DNA of 64,000 nt, from positions 2,610,501-2,674,500 of the forward strand of contig NZ_AP025732.1 in NCBI RefSeq assembly GCF_023734775.1, given 5' to 3'. The translations under genes were made by a program, and so were the position numbers. Of the stretch, positions 55,585 through 64,000 are shown piece by piece (the stretch's first letter is position 1; the number at the start of each line of letters is the position of its first letter). Source of the DNA: Nostoc cf. commune SO-36 (GTDB taxonomy: Bacteria > Cyanobacteriota > Cyanobacteriia > Cyanobacteriales > Nostocaceae). Under the pieces are notes generated by a model. It saw only the letters and a list, made by a program, of their open reading frames with translations, was not told the DNA's origin and searched no databases.

Positions 55585-55955
55585 CTAGACTAGTAACGCT
55601 TCTTTTACAGCACTTCCGGCAGCTATGAGGTACATCCTCAAAGCTAAAAGCTATGTTAGGAGAGAGGCAATAAGAAAAACTGTATTGCATAATAGCGGGA
55701 AGCGCTGTAAAATACAAAGTTTGGTTAAGTAGAGCGAAACCTAAAATTTGGAAGTTTGTCGAGTTTTGCTCTGTTCTAACCAACCTAAAATTATAAAAAC
55801 CCAGTTTTTGTAACAAACTGGGTGATTTCTAAAACTCATCAAAACAACTCTGACAAGCTACTATAAATCAATTAGGTAATCCTGGAAGAACCTCTTACCA
55901 ACCTTTGTAGGGGAGGAAGCTGAATGGTTAGGTTTTTGATTCCTGAATCGATGCT
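55585..55955. other. Spacer between convergent giant kinase and P450 genes
   Basis: No gene seen. It contains the hairpin at 55799-55823 listed separately. The remainder is unremarkable. Confidence 0.45.
55799..55823. terminator. Probable bidirectional terminator
   Basis: Perfect 9-bp stem ACCCAGTTT (55799-55807) / AAACTGGGT (55815-55823), 7-nt loop, with A-rich sequence on the left and T-rich on the right. It could terminate the convergent kinase and P450 transcripts. Confidence 0.55.
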
Positions 55956-57346
55956 CTAAGATACAAGTGTAGTTGTCATATTAACTAAAGACTCTTGTCG
56001 CGCACGTCGTCCTGTAATTACCATCTTGACTCCACTGGAAGGCGCAAGGGTAAAACCTCGGCGCTGAGGTCGCTCTGTTCGTCGATCAACTAGCGCTAAC
56101 TGATAGCGTGACAAGACGGTTGCTAATACTAGCTTCATTTCAAATATAGCTAAAGCCTCACCAATACAACGACGGACACCGCCACCAAAGGGCAGAAATT
56201 CATAGGGAGAAAATTGACGTTTAATAAAGCGCTCTGGTTGAAACTCCTTTGGTTGGGGATATAAATCTTCACGCTGATGAGTTAGATAAATGTTGGGAAG
56301 CAGTACAGTCCCAGGCTCTAAAGAATGTCCCAACAGCTGGGCAGGTTCTTGTACTACTCTGGGAAAAGAGAATATGACGACGGGGTGAATTCGCAAGGTT
56401 TCATTGCAGACAGCACTTAAATATGACAGTCGGTAAATGCTCATGGGATCTGGAGAATCACCCAGGGTATCCAATTCTTGAAGTAGTTTTTCACGGACTA
56501 GGGGCTTTTGGTGAATCCAATACAATCCCCAGGCGATCGCCGTTGCTGTAGTTTCATATCCCGCAACGATTAGAGTCATCAACTGATCGCGCAACTCCTG
56601 ATCTGTCATCGATTGACCAGTGTCATCCTGTGCTGATATCAACATGGATAAGATATCGTTGCGGTGTGAATCATTTTGCTCCCTGCGTTCGCTAATTTCA
56701 GCGTAGATCAATTTATCAATTTGCTGGCGATCGCGCAGAAACTTTCCCCAAGGACTCCAAGCTCCTAAATCCTGTTGCAAGAATGAGAAAAACAATAAAC
56801 TAGAACTCAAAGGTGACTGAAAAATATCTAATATCTGCGGCAATAGATGCTTAAGTTTTGAAGTTTTTCTCCTTCATTCAAGCCCAAGACAACCTGTAAA
56901 ATAACTTGTAGGGATATTTCCTGGGTTAAATTTCGAGCAAAGAAGTGCTGATTTAGTGGTAACTGATTAAAAACTTTTGTACACAGACCACAGATCCTTT
57001 CACCATAGACCTGCATTTGCTCTCCATGAAAAGCAGGAATTACAAGTTGTCGCTGTTGTTTGTGACGAGTACCCTCTAGTAAGGCAACTGAATATTCCCC
57101 TACTAAGGGTTCGCCAATTTTGTTCATCTTGCCAACAGCAGCAAATTTATTTCTATCATTAGTTAAAATTTCCTTGATTGCTTGGGGATGGTTCACGAAT
57201 ACTACAGTGTCCCCAAAACCAATTATCTTACCAGTAAAAATGTCAGGATACTGTTGAGTAGCTTTTTCCATATATCGAACAGGGTCAGCTACCCATTGCA
57301 GCTTTTGGAGGAAAGAAGGGGTTTTTAGAGGATTAGGTAGTTGCAT
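55956..57346 (-). CDS. Cytochrome P450 of the CYP110 type (one frameshift)
   Basis: A haem monooxygenase of about 463 residues when corrected. The N-terminal frame (56828-57346) begins MQLPNPLKTPSFLQKLQW. The C-terminal frame has the I-helix oxygen-binding AGYETTATAIAWGLYW, ExxR in NETLRIHP, the PERF region and the haem-cysteine motif FLPFGGGVRRCIGEAL. The frames join near 56850, where the coding strand reads CTTCAAAACTTAAG; one extra A gives EKLQKLKHLLPQILDIF. It lies about 200 bp downstream of the terpene synthase on the same strand. In Nostoc sp. PCC 7120 the equivalent P450 oxidises the sesquiterpene made by its neighbour, so a tailoring role is likely. No membrane anchor is evident. Confidence 0.88.
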
Positions 57347-57548
57347 TTAATGGAAAGGGGTAAGGAGATATCATGAGATAACGGTTTGCTTCTTTCTGAT
57401 ATGGCATTAAAATTCAGGTTTTATAGTGAACCTTCAAAAAATAAAAGCCCAACCAATATAATCAACATAGTTGTATTTATTAGAACTGATGAAGGAGCGA
57501 TAGAGCCAATCTAACTTCCCTTTTTTATTTGGAAGCTATACTATTTAA

Positions 57549-58517
57549 TTAATATTTAGCTAGCTCCAGCATTTCTACAGTTTTGTAGCGAGCAGTGAAG
57601 GAATACCAATCGAGATTCCCACGTATCCAAGCATGAATTCCTAATATATATTTTGCCAATTCAGCATCTATTTCTTCTCCAAAAGATGGAATGCTTGCTT
57701 CCAAATCTACCAATTTTTGAATCTCATGATCGTGCATTTTTGTAGCAAGCTTCATTGCTTCTTCTAAAGAAATTTTGTGTTGGCGGTGTAGCACGAATAC
57801 TAAATTATGAACATGACCAGTTGCCAATTCTCTAGATAATGAAAAGATATCATTAGACCAGCCCAGAAGATTATTTGTAATCTCATTAAGTTGGTTAAAA
57901 ATATCCTGTTTTCGTAAAAAATCAGGAATTATCAACTGATCGCAAAGTTCAATTAATGGCAAGGCAACATCTGCACCTGCGCTTAATCTACGCATTGCAA
58001 TATAAGTCTCAGTATCGGGTACAATTCCATCTACACGGTTATTTGCTTCTTCAAAACAACCGTATAAATATTTCTCAAAGCCGCAGATGAAATAATTTAA
58101 CCATTTCAGGCTTGCTTTTTCAAGCATTCGCGCTCGTAAGTTACTTAAAGCACGACTAAGAGGTATATCGTGGCTTGTAACTTCTGCCCCATTTAATATT
58201 TCTATAAATCTCTTGTGAATACCTTTTAGAAGTTCAGGTTTTGTTTTCAAGTCTGATAGATCGCATTGATCATCCCAAATAAATAGCCAACTCAACCAGT
58301 CATTTGCTATCTTCAGTTCTTGAAAGTTACAATATGGATAGGTAGTGGCTGCTATTAAAAAAAATTTAGACTTGCAGAAACGCTGATAAGATGATTCATT
58401 TGCCAGAAGATTGAAACCGAGTACCCATTCAAGGCTATACTCTTCCAGAGAATCAATATTTTTATTGATTTGTGATGAAAAAGGACAGTATAAAGCTGGA
58501 GATATTAATCTTTCCAT
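57549..58517 (-). CDS. Class I sesquiterpene synthase
   Basis: A terpene cyclase of 322 residues. The first metal-binding motif is DDQCD (residues 82-86, in LFIWDDQCDLSD); the second is NDIFSLSRE (222-230), fitting NDxxSxxxE; an RRLSAGADVA segment (about 176) and a C-terminal WIRGNLDWYSFTARY match bacterial sesquiterpene synthases. It should ionise farnesyl diphosphate and cyclise it. With the CYP110-type P450 and the giant kinase, the arrangement equals the mini-cluster characterised in N. punctiforme (8a-epi-alpha-selinene) and Nostoc sp. PCC 7120 (germacrene A). Which product is made here cannot be read from sequence. It is not the two-domain geosmin synthase. ATG start. Confidence 0.93.
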   Translation of the reverse strand: MERLISPALYCPFSSQINKNIDSLEEYSLEWVLGFNLLANESSYQRFCKSKFFLIAATTYPYCNFQELKIANDWLSWLFIWDDQCDLSDLKTKPELLKGIHKRFIEILNGAEVTSHDIPLSRALSNLRARMLEKASLKWLNYFICGFEKYLYGCFEEANNRVDGIVPDTETYIAMRRLSAGADVALPLIELCDQLIIPDFLRKQDIFNQLNEITNNLLGWSNDIFSLSRELATGHVHNLVFVLHRQHKISLEEAMKLATKMHDHEIQKLVDLEASIPSFGEEIDAELAKYILGIHAWIRGNLDWYSFTARYKTVEMLELAKY

Positions 58518-59222
58518 AACTAATATAGTTATTCAAAATTTACAAGATACATTTTTGGAAATAAACTTTTTAAATATCAGTTTTTATACAGTGTGTAAAT
58601 TATATTTACGCCACAATTCTGATATTTAAAATATATAAATATTCCAATACTTAACTATTTATTGTTATTTTTTTTTCTTAAAAAGATATCCGGAATCATA
58701 CTGGAATCAGATTTTTTAAAAAAATAATATTTACGGAAATGTGTGTTCAGGATAAATACAGATAACATACTTACAAATTCAGTAAGAGGTAAGCAGCAGT
58801 AATTTTATTTTTACAAAAGAAACACTACTTGTCTGAAACAACAAGAGTATTAATAACTAACTTCATAACGATCGCCTTTATTAAAAAGATTGTTCAGTAG
58901 CAAAGTTGTTCTGAATTAACACCACTTTTTCAAAAGACAAGGGTAATAATGACTAATTTAAAGCCAGTCGCCTTCATGAAAAAGGATGTCCATCTATAAT
59001 CAAAATGAAAATTAGTGGCTCATTTTCATGCGGGAGCGATCGCTCCCGTAGTCGCATAGAGCAATTTAGCGTGAGAATGTTGCTGTTACCCAAGTTTTTG
59101 GGAACTATAGGATTGTCATAGGAAAAAATTTTCAGTCTATCTGCAAATAAAATAGAGGTGACTTAGCTGCGATCGCAGGGTAATAGTGAATAAGTAACAG
59201 GGAGTTAAATTAATTTAAATAC
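58518..59222. other. AT-rich region between terpene synthase and kinase operon
   Basis: About 700 bp carrying the divergent upstream regions. Two degenerate copies of a segment of about 73 bp lie 97 bp apart (58821-58894 and 58918-58990; shared words ACAAG, ACTAA, GTCGCCTT/ATCGCCTT, AAAAAG). A perfect 18-bp palindrome, CGGGAGCGATCGCTCCCG (59031-59048), is centred on a HIP1 site. No gene found; open frames here are short and AT-biased. Confidence 0.5.
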
Positions 59223-60542
59223 ATGAATTATGAGCCAGATATAAAAATGCTTTATACACCAGGAGACAGTTTAATTTTAGTGGTGGATGATACTGCTACA
59301 AATTTAGAGATTGTCTTTAGCATATTAACTAACGTCGGCTTTAAAGTTATTACAGAGAATGATGGAAAAAAGGCGATTAAACAGGTTCAAGAAAGATTAC
59401 CTGATTTGATTCTGTTAGATGTAATGATGCCTGGAATAGATGGATTTGAAACTTGTAAAAGGCTGAAAGAAAACTCAGACATTTGTGATATACCCGTAAT
59501 TTTTATGACAGCCAATTCTGATACTGAGAGTAAGGTAAAGGGTCTAAATATGGGGGCAGTTGATTACATTACTAAACCATTTCATGAAGAAGAATTATTG
59601 GCTAGAATTAAAACCCATCTGCAATTACGAAATCTTACCAAAACTTTAGAAAAACGAGTTGCCGAAAGGACAGCAGCATTATCTAGGGTATTAAAAGACC
59701 TACAAGAGTCTCAACTTCAGCTTGTACAGACAGAAAAAATGTCTGCCCTTGGTCAATTAGTAGCAGGAGTTGCTCATGAAATTAATAATCCAGTTGGTTT
59801 CATTCATGGCAATCTTGGACATGCTTCAGTATATTTCCAAGAAATGAGCAACCTCATTGATCTTTATCAGCATCACTATCCTAATCCAGTTCTAGAAATT
59901 GAAGAGCAAATTGCAGCGATAGATTTGAAGTATGTGCTTACCGATCTACCTAACTTAATTTCCTCAATGAAAGAGGGCGTTCAGCGCATTCGTGACATTA
60001 GTACCAGTCTTAGAACCTTTTCTCGAGCAGATAGCGATCGCAAAATTTCTTGCAATATTCATGATGGCATTGACAGTACAATCATGATTCTCAAACACCG
60101 CTTAAAAGCATCCGAGAATCGTCCTAATATTCAAATAATTAAAGATTACGGTAATTTGCCAGAATTAAAATGCTTTATCGGACAGCTAAATCAGGTATTT
60201 ATGAATTTGTTAGCTAACGCTATTGACGCTTTAGAGGAATCTAATATAGGACGCACCTATATTGAAATTGAAGCCAATCCCAATCAAATTTTGATTCAGA
60301 CTATTCTTGCTGAAGATAAAAACTATATCTTGATTCGGATTAAAGATAATGGAGTGGGAATGTCTGCTGATATCCAGCAAAAAATATTTGACTATTTATT
60401 CACCACCAAGCTTGTTGGTCAAGGCACAGGACTAGGATTATCAATTGCTCGTCAAATTGTTGTCGAAAAGCATGGAGGAACTCTGGAAGTGAACTCAGCA
60501 ATAGGAAAAGGTTCAGAGTTTATCATTAAGCTTCCTATTTGA
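59223..60542 (+). CDS. Receiver-histidine kinase hybrid
   Basis: A soluble protein of 439 residues. The N-terminal receiver (about 15-135) has Asp66 in LILLDVMMPGIDGFE and Lys in DYITKPFHEEEL. A coiled coil (LTKTLEKRVAERTAALSRVL) leads to HisKA with His185 ([19 protein letters not shown]) and an HATPase with QVFMNLLANAIDALEES (N box), IKDNGVGMS (G1) and [19 protein letters not shown] (G2). The kinase part is closely related to those at 61743-62786 and in the giant kinase. It is first of three genes on the plus strand, followed after 42 bp by a FIST gene. ATG start. Confidence 0.92.
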   Translation: MNYEPDIKMLYTPGDSLILVVDDTATNLEIVFSILTNVGFKVITENDGKKAIKQVQERLPDLILLDVMMPGIDGFETCKRLKENSDICDIPVIFMTANSDTESKVKGLNMGAVDYITKPFHEEELLARIKTHLQLRNLTKTLEKRVAERTAALSRVLKDLQESQLQLVQTEKMSALGQLVAGVAHEINNPVGFIHGNLGHASVYFQEMSNLIDLYQHHYPNPVLEIEEQIAAIDLKYVLTDLPNLISSMKEGVQRIRDISTSLRTFSRADSDRKISCNIHDGIDSTIMILKHRLKASENRPNIQIIKDYGNLPELKCFIGQLNQVFMNLLANAIDALEESNIGRTYIEIEANPNQILIQTILAEDKNYILIRIKDNGVGMSADIQQKIFDYLFTTKLVGQGTGLGLSIARQIVVEKHGGTLEVNSAIGKGSEFIIKLPI

Positions 60543-60584
60543 AAATCATTCCAAAAATAATTCTCCATCTATACAGATAAATTT

Positions 60585-61736
60585 ATGTTTAAGGCAGTAG
60601 TAGGTCACAGTAACGATCCAGATTCTCTATCAGCAGTTGAAGAAGTTCTTCAGCAATGTGTCAGTTCTCTTGCAGGAGATATACCAAAAGCTGGAATTCT
60701 TTTTGCTGCAATTGACTTTGAGCATTCTCTCATTTTGCAACAAATTCATCAGGCTTTTCCGGGGATTGAGTTGATTGGTGGAACCACAGATGGAGAAATT
60801 TCTTCAGTCTTAGAGTTTCAGCAGGACTCAATCAGCTTAATGTTGTTTTGCTCAGACGAAATTGAAATTTATGCAGGAGTTGGACGCAAAGTTTCAAATG
60901 ATCCAATTACTGCAACTAAACAAGCTGTGGAGCAAGCTCAAGCAAAAAGTACCGCGCCTCCAAAGCTATGCTTAACTCATCCAGAAAGCCTTACAACTAG
61001 CGGTGTCTCTATATTGAATGGCTTAAAGCTAGCTCTTGGTCAAGATGTACCAATATTTGGTGGTTTGGCAGGCGATCAATCAAGATATGAAAATACATAT
61101 CAATTTTTTCAAACGGAAGTATTAAGTGATTCTGTACCAATTCTGCTTTTTTCCGGCACAATATTGTTTTCCCACGCTGTTGCAAGTGGTTGGCATCCCA
61201 TTGGTCAAACAAGCAAAGTAACTAAAGTGGATAAGAACATTCTCTATGAAATAGATGGTAAGCCAGCTTTAGATTTTTATCATCATTATCTAGGTTTGCT
61301 TCCTCCTTCAATGGAATATCCATTAGCAGTGTTTGATCAGAATGGAGAGAGTTTTTATATAAGAGCGCCTATTGCTTACAATCAAGAATCTGGTAGCATA
61401 ACTTTTTTTGGAGATATTCCCGATCAGGCAATTATTCAAATTTCGGAAGCAGCTTATGAAGATATTATCGCCGCTTCCAAGGCTTCATTCATGAATGCTT
61501 TAGATAATTATCCTGGTGCAGAACCAAGTGCTGTTTTGCTTTTTTCATGTGTAGCTCGTCGGCAAATACTTGGTACAAGGGCACAAGAAGAGTACCAGAA
61601 TACGAAACTTTGTCTGACCGACTATTTACCTGCCTGTGGGTTTTATTCTTATGGAGAAATTGCTCCTATGGATGGAATTAGCCAGACGCAATTTCATAAT
61701 GAGACTTTTGTAACTTTAATTCTGGGAAATCGGTAA
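60585..61736 (+). CDS. FIST N/C-domain sensory protein
   Basis: A soluble protein of 383 residues composed of FIST_N (about 30-215; GIELIGGTTDGEISS, VPIFGGLAGDQSRYENTYQFF) and FIST_C (about 220-365; GKPALDFYHHYLG, LLFSCVARRQILGTRAQEEY, ACGFYSYGEIAP). FIST domains are proposed ligand sensors, perhaps for small molecules such as amino acids, usually linked to two-component or chemotaxis proteins. Here the sensor is a separate gene between two histidine kinases, only 6 bp from the second, so it is probably the shared input of both. The ligand is unknown. ATG start. Confidence 0.9.
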   Translation: MFKAVVGHSNDPDSLSAVEEVLQQCVSSLAGDIPKAGILFAAIDFEHSLILQQIHQAFPGIELIGGTTDGEISSVLEFQQDSISLMLFCSDEIEIYAGVGRKVSNDPITATKQAVEQAQAKSTAPPKLCLTHPESLTTSGVSILNGLKLALGQDVPIFGGLAGDQSRYENTYQFFQTEVLSDSVPILLFSGTILFSHAVASGWHPIGQTSKVTKVDKNILYEIDGKPALDFYHHYLGLLPPSMEYPLAVFDQNGESFYIRAPIAYNQESGSITFFGDIPDQAIIQISEAAYEDIIAASKASFMNALDNYPGAEPSAVLLFSCVARRQILGTRAQEEYQNTKLCLTDYLPACGFYSYGEIAPMDGISQTQFHNETFVTLILGNR

Positions 61737-61742
61737 CAACTG

Positions 61743-62786
61743 ATGGAAATATTAAATTACCAACAAGAAATTAAGGAACTAAAAAAAACGAATAGGATTA
61801 TCCAAAAGAAGTTGGAACGATCTGAATCAGATCGGATAAAACTTGAAGAAACAAATCAAAAAAAAGAATGTTTACTCAGGAGAGTAATTGATGAGTTAAA
61901 AGAATATCAAAATAAATTAGAGGAAAGAAGTAATGAGCTAGAAATGATGCTTCTTAATCTTCAGGTAATGGAGAATAAGATGTCTACTTTGGGAAGTATG
62001 GTCGCAGATGTAGCTCATGAAATTAACAACCCAGTTGGCTTTATTGCAGGTAATCTAACTCCGGCTAAAGAGTATATTGAGGATTTATTACATCTCATCG
62101 ACCTTTATCAGCAGACCTATCCCAAAGCATCTGGGCAAATTCAAGAAACAATCAGAGTGATTGACTTAGAATATGTGCGTGAGGATCTACCTAAACTTAT
62201 TTCCTCAATGAAAGAAGGTACAGATCGTATTTCCAACATTAGCAATAGCCTGCGAACTTTCTCTAGAGGAGATACAGAACAAAAAGTTCTGTTTAATCTT
62301 CATGAAGGTATTAACAGCACTCTCCTGATTCTCAAGCACCGTTTACAAGCTAATAAGATTCGTCCGGCGATTGAACTAGTTAAATATTACACAGAATTTC
62401 CCCTAGTAAAATGCTTTCCAGGACAATTGAATCAGGTATTTATGAATTTATTGGCAAATGCTATTGATGCTTTAGAAGAATCTAACTATGGACGGAGTTT
62501 TAATGATATTAAGGTAAATCCCAATCAAATTACAATTCATACTGCTCTCACTGAAGATAACAATCATGTCTCGATTCGGATTCAAGATAATGGGGTGGGA
62601 ATATCGGCTGATGTTCAGCAAAAAATGTTTGACCATTTATTCACAACTAAACCTGTGGGGAAAGGAACAGGATTAGGATTATCAATTGCTTATCAAATAA
62701 TTGTCCAAAAGCATCAAGGTACTCTAGAAGTAAATTCTATGTTAGGAAAAGGTTCTGAGTTTATAATCACTATTCCACTTTATTAA
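61743..62786 (+). CDS. Soluble sensor histidine kinase with coiled-coil N-terminus
   Basis: A protein of 347 residues. The first 78 residues are a charged coiled coil without a sensor domain. Then come HisKA with His92 ([19 protein letters not shown]) and an HATPase ([39 protein letters not shown]). The kinase core is strongly similar to that of the receiver-kinase at 59223-60542. The start codon is 6 bp after the FIST stop, so co-translation is likely and the FIST protein is the obvious input partner. The cognate receiver may be the one fused to the first kinase of the operon. ATG start. Confidence 0.92.
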   Translation: MEILNYQQEIKELKKTNRIIQKKLERSESDRIKLEETNQKKECLLRRVIDELKEYQNKLEERSNELEMMLLNLQVMENKMSTLGSMVADVAHEINNPVGFIAGNLTPAKEYIEDLLHLIDLYQQTYPKASGQIQETIRVIDLEYVREDLPKLISSMKEGTDRISNISNSLRTFSRGDTEQKVLFNLHEGINSTLLILKHRLQANKIRPAIELVKYYTEFPLVKCFPGQLNQVFMNLLANAIDALEESNYGRSFNDIKVNPNQITIHTALTEDNNHVSIRIQDNGVGISADVQQKMFDHLFTTKPVGKGTGLGLSIAYQIIVQKHQGTLEVNSMLGKGSEFIITIPLY

Positions 62787-62922
62787 AGTATAAAATATAC
62801 AAAATATACCCATTTATTATGGAAATAAATATTCGATTTGTGACAATAATTTTTTATAACGTAGATGCAGAACAGCTTGCCGCAAGCTACCATCATTAGA
62901 ATAGACTTAAAATATATCATAA

Positions 62923-62952
62923 ACGCCTGTTTGCGTATTAGCAAACAGGCGT
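62923..62952. terminator. Bidirectional hairpin between kinase operon and ndhB
   Basis: Perfect 12-bp stem ACGCCTGTTTGC (62923-62934) / GCAAACAGGCGT (62941-62952) with a 6-nt loop between convergent genes. It lacks a long T tract on either side, so termination is likely but not certain. Confidence 0.65.
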
Positions 62953-62988
62953 GTCTCTGAGTACAAAGTTTGGTTGAGACTCAGGTTA

Positions 62989-64000
62989 TTAAATCTTGGC
63001 AGTAGAATCAACTGAGGGTTGAGACTGACTAACTGAATCTAATTTTGGCAAAAGCAGTGGATTTTCTGCTTTGACATTAGTGTTGATTGTTGCTTGCAAC
63101 ATGGGGGTATTGGAGACGGAATTGTTCGCCAATGTAAACAGTGGATTTGACAAAATCCCTGCTATAGAAGTAGCAATTAATGTTACTACTAACCCAACTT
63201 GCAAAGGTCTTAGTCCAGGTAAATCCCAACGCACTTGTGGATAATTCTTTACCGCGTCGGACATTTCATGGGGTTCTTTAACTACCATCATCTTGACTAC
63301 ACGAATGTAGTAGTAGATAGAGACGACTGTGGTAACTAAGCCCAGCAAGACTAACCAATAAAGACCTGCTTGCCAACCAGCCCAGAATAAGTAAATTTTG
63401 CCGAAAAAGCCAGCTAATGGTGGAATACCACCCAAGGAAAGTAGGGAGATACTCAACCCCAGTGTTAAAAGTGGGTCTTTTTGATATAAGCCAGAGTATT
63501 CGGCAATCTGGTCGGTTCCCGTGCGTAGTGAGAACAGGATAATGCAGGTAAAGCCGCACAGGTTCATGAACAGGTAAACCAGTAAGTAGAATATCATACT
63601 GGCATAGCCCGCCTGTGTACCAGCAATCAAGCCAATCATCACAAACCCAGCTTGGGCAATGGATGAATAAGCTAGCATCCGTTTCATGGTGGTTTGGGCT
63701 AGGGCAACTACGTTACCCAAAATCATGCTGAGAACGGCCAGAGCAGTGAAAACAAACCTCCACTCATCAGCAACAAGGGGGAAGGCTGTTGTTAGCAAGC
63801 GGATGGCTAGGGCAAACCCAGCTGCTTTAGAACCGACTGATAAAAAGGCGATGACTGGGGTGGGAGCGCCTTCGTAAACGTCTGGTGTCCACTGGTGGAA
63901 GGGTGCAGCAGAAATTTTGAAGCCAATACCTGCGATCGCAAAAACCAGGGCAATGACTAAACCTAAAGATTGACCACCTTTCGCTGTGGCAATGCCATTA
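62989..64000 (-). CDS. ndhB: NAD(P)H-quinone oxidoreductase subunit NdhB (3' part)
   Basis: Membrane subunit of the cyanobacterial NDH-1 complex (respiration, cyclic electron flow, CO2 uptake). The frame runs off the right edge without a stop, so the N-terminal part is missing. Seen are [26 protein letters not shown], the proton-channel segment [55 protein letters not shown] and the family's loop [15 protein letters not shown]. The C-terminal tail after the last helix is longer and Ser/Asn-rich. The ATG/TTG-initiated frame ending at 63798 is only part of the gene. It is convergent with the kinase operon. Confidence 0.95.
   Translation of the reverse strand, partial: NGIATAKGGQSLGLVIALVFAIAGIGFKISAAPFHQWTPDVYEGAPTPVIAFLSVGSKAAGFALAIRLLTTAFPLVADEWRFVFTALAVLSMILGNVVALAQTTMKRMLAYSSIAQAGFVMIGLIAGTQAGYASMIFYLLVYLFMNLCGFTCIILFSLRTGTDQIAEYSGLYQKDPLLTLGLSISLLSLGGIPPLAGFFGKIYLFWAGWQAGLYWLVLLGLVTTVVSIYYYIRVVKMMVVKEPHEMSDAVKNYPQVRWDLPGLRPLQVGLVVTLIATSIAGILSNPLFTLANNSVSNTPMLQATINTNVKAENPLLLPKLDSVSQSQPSVDSTAKI

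Noticed and set aside
57549..58517. Considered geosmin or 2-methylisoborneol synthase.
   Set aside because: Geosmin synthase has two fused domains of over 700 residues, and the methylisoborneol enzyme comes with a methyltransferase; this is a single domain of 322 residues next to a P450.
1..64000. Search for tRNA genes by T-loop words (GTTCGAATCC-like) and for CRISPR arrays.
   Set aside because: No T-loop with a matching acceptor stem was seen, and the tandem repeats present are heptamers or 14-mers without spacers.

Overview
The window reads as a chromosomal segment of a filamentous, probably heterocyst-forming cyanobacterium of the Nostoc/Anabaena type. The evidence is photosystem I and phycobilisome genes (psaA, psaB, psaX, cpcG, cpcS, nblA, ndhB), very frequent HIP1 octamers (GCGATCGC), heptamer-type short tandem repeats and small palindromic repeats between genes. 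There is also a terpene synthase / CYP110-type P450 / giant signalling kinase mini-cluster of the kind described in Nostoc punctiforme PCC 73102 and Nostoc sp. PCC 7120 (recalled literature, not searched). Base composition is moderately AT-rich and most genes look native.

Layout. 1-490: 3' part of a rhomboid protease. 0.6-7.7 kb (minus strand): an envelope polysaccharide locus with a sugar aminotransferase, cyanoexosortase B, its partner protein, a Wza-like export protein and a Wzc-like co-polymerase/kinase. 8.4-12.3 kb: a GAF histidine kinase, an IctB-family membrane protein and a small WGxxGxxG protein. 12.5-21.6 kb is housekeeping: smpB, a LuxR-type response regulator, a low-molecular-weight phosphatase, ybaB, murB, murC, nadD, gap2 and thiL. 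22-27 kb: a fatty acid hydroxylase-like protein, an LprI-like protein, hemC and glgA. 26.9-30.1 kb has a phycobilisome theme: nblA (56 aa), cpcS, a translationally coupled HExxH protein and cpcG.

30.2-36.8 kb: rluD-type pseudouridine synthase, a coupled DUF952/KGK pair, a thioredoxin-NHL protein, a broken glutaminase and a proline-rich lipoprotein. 37.2-41.8 kb: psaA-psaB with a terminator. 42-49.5 kb: an SGNH hydrolase, larE, a hybrid kinase, natD, psaX (46 aa), lipA and a response regulator. 49.9-58.5 kb: the sesquiterpene mini-cluster (giant Ser/Thr-AAA-GAF-histidine kinase, P450, terpene synthase). 59.2-62.8 kb: a tight response regulator-kinase / FIST / kinase operon. 63-64 kb: the 3' part of ndhB.

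Quality warning. Several genes that should be intact (murC, smpB, the giant kinase, the P450, rhomboid, glutaminase) are broken only by single-base indels, and correcting those bases restores full-length proteins. murC is normally essential, so the simplest reading is consensus errors in a draft assembly. A real pseudogene is still possible for the glutaminase.

Most interesting points: the terpene cluster lies beside two kinases related to its own giant kinase, with a FIST protein between them. A small mobile element carries a perfect 10-bp target duplication. Intergenic-type repeats have entered coding sequence in murB and in a hybrid kinase. A 26-codon histidine-kinase relic lies antisense at the glutaminase 3' end. 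An IS200/IS605-like right end lies directly upstream of cpcG. The HExxH protein is coupled to the bilin lyase.
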